Assembly (NCBI GenBank): GCA_046758085.1
Contig: JBHHZP010000110.1
Location: 1 to 11,691 of the forward strand
Direction: 5' to 3'
DNA length: 11,691 bases
Source of the DNA: VRUB01 sp046758085
Lineage (GTDB): Bacteria > Pseudomonadota > Gammaproteobacteria > Acidiferrobacterales > SPGG2
This document shows positions 1 to 5,776 of this stretch, in pieces (position 1 is the stretch's first letter; each line of letters begins with the position of its first letter). Both the position numbers and the translations under genes were made by a program. A model generated the notes under the pieces. It was not told the DNA's origin. It worked only from the letters and a program-made list of their open reading frames with translations, and did not search any database.

Positions 1-1620
1 ATCCCTGGCACCGTAAATTCGAATAGTCCCGCCATAGTGCTCCCCCGCGGCACTGCCGATCTTGGTTGTGTGGAGAGCGGTTAGTATTTCGATCGCACTA
101 TCGGCCGTATTTGATTGATCGGCGCTGCCAAATTTTTCGAACCAGCTGTAATCCGACCCACCCGCCGCAAAGGTGACGCCGCCATCGTTAGAAAACCGCA
201 GCTTCAGCCCAACATTGTCTGTCGCCGGCACCAGGCCGATCACCCGCAGCTCGTAGGTGATGAAACCCGCAGGAAGAGTGAAATCTATTTGACCGTTACC
301 GTTAGCCGTCTGAACGCCGAGTTTTTCCCATGACCCCGGTGTCCCGGGTTCACCCTGCGGTCCCGGCGGGCCTTGCGCCCCCGGAGCACCGTCCGCACCT
401 GCAGGTCCCGGCGCACCATCAGCGCCGGCCATTCCTTGCGGGCCCGCGGGGCCTCGGGGTCCCGCAGGCCCCGGCGGTCCTTGCGGACCGGCAGCGCCGT
501 CCGCGCCATTGGCACCGGCAGGTCCCGGTGCGCCATCAGCGCCTGCAGGTCCTCGAGGTCCGGCTGGGCCTTGGGCCCCGTCAGCGCCGGCCACGCCCTG
601 CGGTCCTTGGGGGCCTTCGGGTCCCGGCGGGCCTTGCGGTCCCGGAGCCCCATCCGCGCCATCGGCACCAGCGAGTCCGGCTGGACCTTGCGGTCCCGGA
701 GCCCCATCAGCGCCGGCTACGCCCTGCGGTCCGGCGGGGCCTTGGGGGCCTTCGGGTCCTGGCGGACCTTGCGGTCCCGGAGCCCCATCAGCGCCGGCTA
801 CGCCCTGCGGTCCGGCGGGGCCTTGGGGGCCTTCGAGTCCTGGCAGGCCTTGCGATCCGAGCACGCCAGAGCCGCGGTTTCCAGCAAGCGCCACCTCGAC
901 TTCCATGGGCCGGCTCGTGGCTATATTTTCCTTGCTGTCTGTCACAAAACGCACGTCAATGGGGGTGAAAGCAATGCCATGATTGGTGCTCGGGTCATCG
1001 ACCCATCGTCTTACCTCTGATGTAATGTCAAAGGTGACATAGTTTTTCTGGTCGCTCGCCATGATCCAGGCCGTCGACAAGGCCTCGCCGAGTCCCGGAG
1101 AGTTAGCGCTGGTCAGGCTATCCTCATCCCAATCAGTCTCGACACGGTGCAAGGTCAAACTTCCTTCCCTTCGCACAGCGCTGACCCAGAGCCGCAAGGT
1201 CGCCTTTGCGATGGCCGTACCGCTGATACCGTCTGGTAAAGTGGAAAGATCAAACTTGGCGAAACCGTGACTTTCTCCGCGGCCATGGTCGCGAAGGTAA
1301 GGTTCGCCGCGCTCATCGTGCCCTCGGTGAGATCGAGACTCGCGATCGGGATCGTCACGTCCGCGCTTGTCTGGCTTGTCAGCACCACGGTGATAGTCGC
1401 GCCTATCGCCGCCGCTGGTACCAATAACGACCGTAAAGCGGCTTCCGTTGTTGTGATTCGGCTTGCTGAAATCGACGAATGTATCGTCGGTAAGATGCAG
1501 GGTCGCTGCATTGGCAGGGAGCAGGGAGAACGCGGAGAGGGCAATTAGGGTCAAGGCTGCCCGAGCCGTTCGCCGTACACTACTCGGTGAGCTGATACGC
1601 CACCATGGTACTTCTGTCAT
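1..1620 (-). CDS. Secreted collagen-like protein with DNRLRE-type domain (partial, runs off left edge)
   Basis: The frame is open from ATG 1618-1620 to the window edge (540 codons, no stop), so the C-terminus is missing. A GAGGGG ribosome site lies about 9 nt upstream. Residues 1-38 form a signal peptide (basic VRRTAR, hydrophobic ALTLIALSAFSLL, then PANA|A), so export is expected. Residues about 41-245 resemble the DNRLRE family of surface proteins: DDTFVDFSKPN near 45, AKFDLSTLPDG at 121-131, TLRLWV, HRVETDW, YVTFDIT, VRRWV and a closing RPMEVEVAL. Residues 72-118 interrupt this domain with an Arg/Asp/His/Gly-rich stretch (see 1263-1400). Residues 252-428 are 59 perfect Gly-X-Y triplets rich in GPQ, GPA and GAD. 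From 429 a non-collagen domain follows (FTLPAGFITYELRVIG, LKLRFSNDGG), a pattern also met in phage-tail and other trimeric surface proteins. A cell-surface or matrix fibre is inferred; the ligand is unknown. Confidence 0.88.
   Translation of the reverse strand, partial: MTEVPWWRISSPSSVRRTARAALTLIALSAFSLLPANAATLHLTDDTFVDFSKPNHNNGSRFTVVIGTSGGDRRDYHRGADKPDKRGRDDPDRESRSHRGHDERGEPYLRDHGRGESHGFAKFDLSTLPDGISGTAIAKATLRLWVSAVRREGSLTLHRVETDWDEDSLTSANSPGLGEALSTAWIMASDQKNYVTFDITSEVRRWVDDPSTNHGIAFTPIDVRFVTDSKENIATSRPMEVEVALAGNRGSGVLGSQGLPGLEGPQGPAGPQGVAGADGAPGPQGPPGPEGPQGPAGPQGVAGADGAPGPQGPAGLAGADGADGAPGPQGPPGPEGPQGPQGVAGADGAQGPAGPRGPAGADGAPGPAGANGADGAAGPQGPPGPAGPRGPAGPQGMAGADGAPGPAGADGAPGAQGPPGPQGEPGTPGSWEKLGVQTANGNGQIDFTLPAGFITYELRVIGLVPATDNVGLKLRFSNDGGVTFAAGGSDYSWFEKFGSADQSNTADSAIEILTALHTTKIGSAAGEHYGGTIRIYGARD
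685..846 (-). repeat. 81-bp tandem duplication in the collagen-like tract
   Basis: Positions 685-765 and 766-846 are two adjacent copies of an 81-bp unit. They differ at only two bases (755/836 and 764/845) by direct reading. The unit encodes nine Gly-X-Y triplets, so gain or loss of a copy keeps the collagen frame. More diverged pieces of the same unit recur between about 595 and 685. The near identity, including third positions, points to recent duplication by slippage or unequal recombination. Confidence 0.9.
1263..1400 (-). other. Out-of-frame surface-repeat-like segment inside the collagen-like gene
   Basis: Read one frame off the collagen-like gene, this stretch encodes ITVVLTSQ, then SADVTI, DLTEGT, a LTF and finally KVTV, in the order and spacing of a repeat common in large bacterial cadherin/Calx-like surface proteins (consensus recalled as TVVLxSQPxADVTIxxSS.D..EGT.S..LTF....VTV). 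The gene's own frame here gives a charged low-complexity stretch (residues about 74-118) with no family resemblance. Homologous DNRLRE coding lies on both sides in the main frame. This suggests an inserted domain fragment, or an old domain read through two compensating frameshifts. The match is from memory and was not scored. Confidence 0.6.
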
Positions 1621-1675
1621 TTCTTAGCCCCTCACATTAACTGCAAATCCGTGAACTGCAGGGCTAGGCACATTC

Positions 1676-1703
1676 CGTATAACCTAGTCGCTACCTACGA
1701 CAA
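1676..1703 (-). promoter_or_regulatory. Possible sigma-70-like promoter for the collagen-like gene
   Basis: On the minus strand TTGTCG (1703-1698) and TATACG (1681-1676) are separated by 16 bp, each matching four of six consensus bases. The -10 lies about 55 bp upstream of the ATG at 1620. This is a weak match and only the best candidate in this gap. Confidence 0.25.
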
Positions 1704-1742
1704 AACGCGGCCTCGTGCTCAGCCTTTCGCTTCGCCTTCAGA

Positions 1743-1780
1743 TAGTGTAGTAGCAGTGTAGTGTAATAGTAGTGTAGTAA
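1743..1780. repeat. Cluster of imperfect AGTGTAGTA repeats
   Basis: AGTGTAGTA occurs at 1744-1752 and 1771-1779, with the one-mismatch copy AGTGTAGTG at 1755-1763. Extra TAGT units lie between them. The cluster sits about 40-75 bp upstream of the candidate -35 of the collagen-like gene, a plausible place for activator sites. A simple slippage-born microsatellite is equally possible. Confidence 0.5.
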
Positions 1781-2256
1781 AGAGGCCTTCCTCATGGAGA
1801 CCTTCATCGGGAGCACCGACTAGCGGTCGATTTCGCCGGACGAACGGTCATCCAAACAAGAATTCTTGTGCAGGTAGACGCCTCTCCAGGCGAACACGGC
1901 AGGAAACAATCGATGAAAGGCGAGCAGCTACACACACGCGGTTCTCGAGGGACCCCCAAGGGGCCCGTCCTTTAGCGATAAAAACTTCGATCTGGGTGTT
2001 TTAGGGGGCCCTGGCTCCGGCATGCTTGGCATGGCAGACCAAGCTGATTCGATCCGAGCGAAAGGTCCGGTTTCTGGTCTTGCTAGTGCCCGAGGCTCAG
2101 AGTCTAGGATCGCATAAGGCCTGTACTGTGTCGCCTCGCTTGGAAACTTGATGGTTCGTACAACGTAAATTGCTTCAATCATTCTCGGCGAAGGTCATAG
2201 ATTTTGTACGGACTTCGCCCCACGCGGCGGCGCGGTCGCAACAAACGCGCTTTCTT
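1781..2256. other. Gene-poor intergenic stretch
   Basis: No convincing gene was found on either strand. An 84-codon minus-strand reading frame (1928-2182) has no recognisable domain and no clear ribosome site. A perfect 14-bp palindrome (ACAAGAATTCTTGT) lies at 1856-1869. The stretch could be decayed DNA, but no ancestor is recognisable. Confidence 0.6.
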
Positions 2257-2496
2257 TCAGACGTTATCATCTTCGCGGCGGCCATACGGCTGACGGCGGC
2301 GATTCCCTGACTTGGGAATAGTCCGTGGGTCGTTTCGGGCGCGTCTGTCTCTAGTGCGTCGTTCAGATAACAACTCAAGCACCAGCCAGCCGCAGGTGAC
2401 CGTCGCGACAGTTACCCACAATGCACTGATCACGTCGGGCGAGAAGATCCAGATAAAGAAAGCAGCAATTAGTGCGACTACCGTCAGCCAGAGCAT
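2257..2496 (-). CDS. Small two-helix membrane protein with a basic/acidic tail (79 aa)
   Basis: This 79-residue protein is not recognised as a named family. Residues about 2-18 (WLTVVALIAAFFIWIF) and about 22-43 (ISALWVTVATVTCGWLVLEL) are strongly hydrophobic and read as two transmembrane helices separated by a short SPDV turn, a helical hairpin. The remaining 36 residues are Arg/Asp/Asn-rich (ERRTRDRRARND, GRREDDNV); by the positive-inside rule this tail should be cytoplasmic. The ATG at 2494-2496 was chosen because GAGGCGG lies about 5-11 nt upstream and the helix begins at once. A longer start at 2622 would add 42 unstructured Pro/Arg-rich residues and is less likely. It has no close neighbours, so context gives no function. 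Confidence 0.65.
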   Translation of the reverse strand: MLWLTVVALIAAFFIWIFSPDVISALWVTVATVTCGWLVLELLSERRTRDRRARNDPRTIPKSGNRRRQPYGRREDDNV

Positions 2497-2612
2497 CTGT
2501 CCGCCTCGACTTCCGAGAGAACCGATCGTGCCTGGCCACGGACACAGAGGCGGATTTAAAGCGCTTGCTGCACCGCGGGCACGTTCCCGGGCACTGGTTG
2601 GACTTGGGAATG

Positions 2613-2631
2613 GCCTCGCCAACGGCGAGGC
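2613..2631. other. Perfect 8-bp hairpin with 3-nt loop
   Basis: GCCTCGCC (2613-2620) and GGCGAGGC (2624-2631) pair fully around AAC. No T-run follows on either strand, so a rho-independent terminator is not supported. It lies about 115 bp upstream of the small membrane-protein gene, so it could be in that gene's leader or be a repeated extragenic palindrome. Confidence 0.45.
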
Positions 2632-2775
2632 GCTTAAGCTTTGAAGCCCTTTCCCCGTCAGCCCCAGTGATGAATACTACCGCCACTGTCAGTGTCGAGG
2701 CAATGTAAGGTTCTCCAACATCGCGACCTAGGGCCAAGTGCTTCAGTGCTTCCAGGCCTAACCCTCTTTCCTCTT

Positions 2776-2898
2776 TAGCTCAGACGGTTAGCGTAACCCA
2801 CTAAAGCCATTGTTGTTTGTCGCCGGTTACCGGGAATTGTTTGATCAGCAGGACTGAAAATCCAAATGTCGGCAGTTCGATTCTGTCCCTGGCCACCA
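2776..2898 (+). pseudogene. Split tRNA-Phe-like remnant, possible attachment-site scar
   Basis: Positions 2851-2898 look like the 3' part of a tRNA-Phe: anticodon loop CTGAAAA (anticodon GAA), variable ATGTC, a paired T-arm GGCAG/TTCGATT/CTGTC, acceptor strand CCTGGCC, then A and encoded CCA. Upstream, TAGCTCAG and GGTTAG (2776-2791) resemble a tRNA D-arm, but about 60 nt too far away. The anticodon stem has only three pairs and no GGCCAGG partner for the acceptor lies at the 5' side, so it cannot fold as a working tRNA. A false minus-strand reading frame across it reads QNRTADIWIFSP, the peptide typical of misread tRNAs. Origin by integration at a tRNA 3' end or by decay is inferred. Confidence 0.6.
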
Positions 2899-3614
2899 CC
2901 ATACCCACGACTTAGGCTAGGCCGGGCGACTTTTAAAATGTATTTGAAGACTCCGTGCGTAGCTGATGCCAGCCTTATGAACGGCCAGAGCTGCGCGAGA
3001 GCTCGAGCCCGGCCTGTTTCACTTTCCTCAGGCAGGTCGTGCTGGCTGACGGGCGGATCTTGCCCCGAGGCGTCACGCGCGCACCCAAATTGGCCGTCAC
3101 ACCCAGCACCACCCGGGGCATACTCGGGGATGAGCTGGATGCTGCGTGCCGGGGCATCCCCGGGGATGCCATATCTGTTCTGCTGGCCTACACACCCGAG
3201 GACTATCAAGGCGCGGCGTCGGTCGGAGCAGGCTCGACCATCGTCGCTGCGCCCCTGAACTGTCTCCCCGAGATCACGCTTCATCGATTGCACTGTGGTT
3301 GAACGACCGGCCTTTGCGCCAGGGCTACCGGTGACGGACGACTGGCAGCGCAGGCCCTGCGGGTTCGGGGGCCGGCGCAACGGGGCTTCGCCTAGGGTCG
3401 TCTCAGCCACCGGGTTTGCGCTTACCGCGCTCTCCCCGCCACCTTCCAACGGCCGGTAGCCGCTCCCGGTCTTGGCATGGTTCCTGCAGCTGGCAATTCC
3501 AGGGAATATCAGGAAACACGGGCCCCGCACCGGGCGTATCATGCGTCCCAGTGCGACCCCGACCAGCTAAGGATGGCTGCAATGCGGAGAAGTTGTCTTA
3601 AGGGAGGCTACGCG
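2899..3614. other. 716-bp stretch without a convincing gene
   Basis: Frames on both strands are open here because the DNA is GC-rich, including 255 codons on the minus strand that also cross the tRNA remnant. None shows a domain or a good ribosome site. The best alternative is a GTG-started 87-codon plus frame (3039-3302), not recognised. An 18-bp palindrome lies at 3153-3170. The last 15 bases hold the ribosome site of the next gene. The stretch may contain decayed coding DNA. Confidence 0.55.
3153..3170. repeat. Perfect 18-bp palindrome
   Basis: GGCATCCCCGGGGATGCC is its own reverse complement, with no central loop. It lies in a region without a supported gene. It could be a protein-binding site, a recombination site or part of a repeated palindromic element; nothing nearby decides. 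Confidence 0.6.
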
Positions 3615-3932
3615 ATGAAAAGGCTTATTTTACTGGCAGCCATGCTGATCCCGGCCCTGGGCGGGGCCGCGGGCGAGCCACTTGGCTGGAAGATCAAGGG
3701 CAATTTTCGACCGGGGATGTCCGGCGGCCACGTCGTGCTGGAGATCAACGACCGACAGATCGCCAGCAGTGCGCTGGCCGATCAGGCGACCCTCAGCGGG
3801 GCCTACCAGGGCTACGATGTCACGGTGTACTGCGCGGCCATGGATCCGCGCACCGGCCTTGTAGCCTGCGGGGTGTTCGCCGACGGGCAGCGCTTGAAGA
3901 CTCTGTACTTCAATCCGCGATTGTCACGTTAA
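3615..3932 (+). CDS. Small exported protein with two cysteines (105 aa)
   Basis: The ATG at 3615 follows a strong AGGGAGG site 7 nt upstream, which decides against longer starts. Residues 1-20 (MKRLILLAAMLIPALGGAAG) form a clear signal peptide and the mature part begins near EPLGWKIKG, so the protein is probably periplasmic or secreted. The mature domain of about 85 residues has alternating hydrophobic residues (HVVLEI, YDVTVYC, LVACGVF, LKTLYF), suggesting a small beta-rich fold. Its only two cysteines, in VYCAAMD and VACGVF, are 13 residues apart and could form a disulfide. I do not recognise the family. It is convergent with the gene ending at 4011. Confidence 0.8.
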   Translation: MKRLILLAAMLIPALGGAAGEPLGWKIKGNFRPGMSGGHVVLEINDRQIASSALADQATLSGAYQGYDVTVYCAAMDPRTGLVACGVFADGQRLKTLYFNPRLSR

Positions 3933-4010
3933 ACCGCACCGCCGGCGATTCCGGGCCACGCCCCTGCTCACGGTCGGGGCCGCAGCCGGCGCTGCCCAAG
4001 CCTATCCCCG

Positions 4011-4346
4011 TCATAACCTGATCCATGGCGCTGCCGGGTAGTGATACTCGATCTCACCGCTTTCGCTCACCGCGACTCGTACCGCCGCCGCGCGCACATC
4101 CATGCATACGATATTCACCGGCAGCTGCAGCCTGCCGGGCCCGGCGTAATGCTCGACGCGCGTGGTCATGACCCATTCCTCGGGGTCGTGCTCTGCAGTA
4201 CAATCGCCTGCCACAATGCTGCCGGTGTCCGAGACCGCAACCCAGTGGATGGGGAGCTCGAACCCCTCGGTGATCAGCGCCCTGAGCACCTCCACCAGCG
4301 TGGCGCGCAGGGTTGTTTCGTAGCTATTTTCGAAACCGTCGGCCAT
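4011..4346 (-). CDS. Unrecognised soluble protein (111 aa)
   Basis: The ATG at 4344-4346 (MADGFENSYETT) is preceded by GCGGAG about 7 nt upstream. The frame extends 21 codons further to 4409 but without a comparable site. No signal peptide or membrane helix is visible, so it is probably cytoplasmic. An N-terminal helix (residues about 8-30, TLRATLVEVLRALITEG) is followed by beta-like segments: IHWVAVSDTGSIVAGD, EWVMTTRVEHY, LQLPVNIVCMDVR and VRVAVSESGEIEYHY. The family is not recognised. It lies 122 bp downstream of the ankyrin gene on the same strand, so co-transcription is possible but not shown. Confidence 0.65.
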   Translation of the reverse strand: MADGFENSYETTLRATLVEVLRALITEGFELPIHWVAVSDTGSIVAGDCTAEHDPEEWVMTTRVEHYAGPGRLQLPVNIVCMDVRAAAVRVAVSESGEIEYHYPAAPWIRL

Positions 4347-4468
4347 CGGACACTCCGCTAGCAGAACTATGGCGTTGAATGCTGCTCGGCCTGCCGCCAA
4401 ATAAGGCACGCCAGCCGCCGGTACGTATCGGGTGTTGGCACATCAAGATCCACGGCGCCGGCCTGGGC

Positions 4469-5311
4469 TCACCTGCCCGCCCCGTGACGCCTGAGTAGCT
4501 CGGCAATTTCCTGATTCCCTTCCTTCGTCGCCATACTCAACGGTGTGCGACCGTCCCGGGTGCTTACATCGATACTGGCGCCATGGGCGAGCAGCAACTC
4601 CACTGCACTCTGGTGGTCGTAAGCGGCCGCCCCGTGCAGCGGTGTCAGGCCACGTCGGTCGCGCGCATTTACATCGGCACCATGGTCAACGAGCAGCTCG
4701 GCGATAGCGGGGCGCCCCATGCCCGCCGCCATGTGCAGCGGCGTAAACCCCCCCATGCCACGTGCATTGACGTCAGCGCCGCGCGCGATGAGCAGCTTCA
4801 CCACCTCGATATGACCAGCGAACACGGCCATATGCAACGGCATCAGCCCGTCTTTGTCGGCCACGTTGACCTCGGCGCCGCGCGCGACGAGCACCGTCGC
4901 CACATTGGTATGGCCCTCTTGCGCTGCAGTGTGCAGCGGCGTCCAGCCACCCCAGTTCTGCGCACCGATATCCGCGCCTTTGGTGATCAAGAGTTCGGCA
5001 ATGGCGCCTGCGCCGGTGCGTGCGGCGGCGTGCAGCGGTGTGACGCCGTCCTTACGCTTGGCATTGACGTCAGCGCCGCGCGCGATGAGCAGCCGCGCCA
5101 CGGCATCGTGGCGGTCCAGCACCGCGATAATCAATGGCGTCGCACCGTCGCGGGCACGCCCATCAATGTTCGCCTCATCGCCAAGCAGCCGCTCAACCTG
5201 CGCTTGGTCACCCCACTTCACTGCATCGTGCAGCGGTCCCGCCGGTGCGGCAGTCGCGCTGTACAACCCGGTGCACACAGTCGACACAATGAGTCCTAGT
5301 ATGCTCTTCAT
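4469..5311 (-). CDS. Exported ankyrin-repeat protein (280 aa)
   Basis: Ankyrin repeats are protein-binding modules; the partner cannot be read from sequence. The ATG at 5309-5311 was chosen because it opens a signal peptide (MKSILGLIVSTVCTGLYSAT, cleavage near ATA|APAG) and has AGGGTAG about 6-12 nt upstream. The frame continues 90 codons further without signal or domain. Eight repeats fill the mature protein: a degenerate N-cap at about 24-52 (PLHDAVKWGD), then 55-87, 89-120, 122-153, 155-186, 188-219, 221-252 and a C-cap at 254-279. The core TPLHxAA appears at 91-97, 124-130, 190-196 and 223-229, and GADVNAR-type ends at 79, 178 and 211. There is no other domain. The signal suggests a periplasmic role, as in some exported bacterial ankyrin proteins. 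Not an obvious recent transfer. Confidence 0.9.
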   Translation of the reverse strand: MKSILGLIVSTVCTGLYSATAAPAGPLHDAVKWGDQAQVERLLGDEANIDGRARDGATPLIIAVLDRHDAVARLLIARGADVNAKRKDGVTPLHAAARTGAGAIAELLITKGADIGAQNWGGWTPLHTAAQEGHTNVATVLVARGAEVNVADKDGLMPLHMAVFAGHIEVVKLLIARGADVNARGMGGFTPLHMAAGMGRPAIAELLVDHGADVNARDRRGLTPLHGAAAYDHQSAVELLLAHGASIDVSTRDGRTPLSMATKEGNQEIAELLRRHGAGR

Positions 5312-5665
5312 CCAACTACCCTGAGTCGCCGTCGCTATTAGCAATTGAGCCCAATAGCAGGTGACGCTGCGAAACCCATGCTGCAGGCAATCAACAATAT
5401 TGGCCAGTGACCTGCTGGTGCAAGCGGCCAATGGTAGCATCCGCGGCGCCGACTGCGACCCCTCCCCGTAACGACCCCATAAGCCGGATATTGGATTATG
5501 CTGAGCCTGTCCAACATGATCGATGTACGCTGCATGGTGTGGCCCAAGCCCCGCGGGCACCCCCAAATTGGCGGCAGACACGCGGCAAACCCTGCTATTT
5601 CACAAGGCCCATGGCGTGCGCCCACGTCACGCGGGCCAGAGACCGGCCCGTTGGTAAATGAGCTA
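5312..5665. other. Intergenic gap between divergent ankyrin gene and methionine operon
   Basis: These 354 bp separate the divergently read ankyrin gene and sahR. The open frames have no domain or good ribosome site; the minus-strand ones are upstream extensions of the ankyrin frame or shadows. No riboswitch-like structure was recognised, and no clear promoter for the ankyrin gene. Confidence 0.6.
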
Positions 5666-5695
5666 TTGAAAAATATATAAAGATATGTTTATATT
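5666..5695 (+). promoter_or_regulatory. Promoter of the sahR-metF-metH operon
   Basis: TTGAAA (5666-5671) and TATATT (5690-5695) with an 18-bp spacer match five and five of six sigma-70 consensus bases. Transcription would start near 5702, leaving a leader of about 75 nt before the ATG at 5777. The setting is a sharply AT-rich island in GC-rich DNA. The spacer and -10 are covered by a palindrome (5675-5694), so a bound protein there would block RNA polymerase. Confidence 0.6.
5675..5694. promoter_or_regulatory. Putative SahR operator
   Basis: The inverted repeat ATATAAA-GATATG-TTTATAT has perfect 7-bp arms and lies between the -35 and the end of the -10 of the operon promoter. ArsR-family dimers bind AT-rich imperfect palindromes of this size, and the first gene encodes such a regulator. 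That SahR binds here and represses its own operon is inference from position and symmetry. Confidence 0.6.
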
Positions 5696-5776
5696 TTAAA
5701 ATGTTTACCAGGGATCAATCTGGTGACCCGCCCCTGGAATGTCGGTGGGCGCCTGGAACAAAGGGGGTGTAAATCC

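Noticed and set aside
330..1020. Several plus-strand Pro/Arg/Ala-rich frames
   Set aside because: They are the antisense reading of the Gly-X-Y repeat tract.
1928..2182. 84-codon minus-strand frame
   Set aside because: No domain, signal or ribosome site; proline-rich composition fits chance translation.
3039..3302. 87-codon plus-strand frame starting with GTG
   Set aside because: It has somewhat protein-like composition but no recognised family, no strong ribosome site and long overlap with other open frames.
2775..3542. 255-codon minus-strand reading frame
   Set aside because: It crosses the tRNA remnant, giving the QNRTADIWIFSP peptide typical of misread tRNAs, and shows no domain.
3933..4010. 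GCAGC-CGGC-GCTGC hairpin (3982-3995) as a shared terminator between convergent genes
   Set aside because: Only a 5-bp stem and no T-run on either strand.
3083..5572. CCCAAATTGGC shared at 3084-3094 and 5562-5572
   Set aside because: Only 11 bases are identical and the flanks diverge; not enough to call a repeat family.
5312..5776. SAH, SAM or cobalamin riboswitch in front of the operon
   Set aside because: No recognisable conserved core; control by the SahR palindrome explains the context better.
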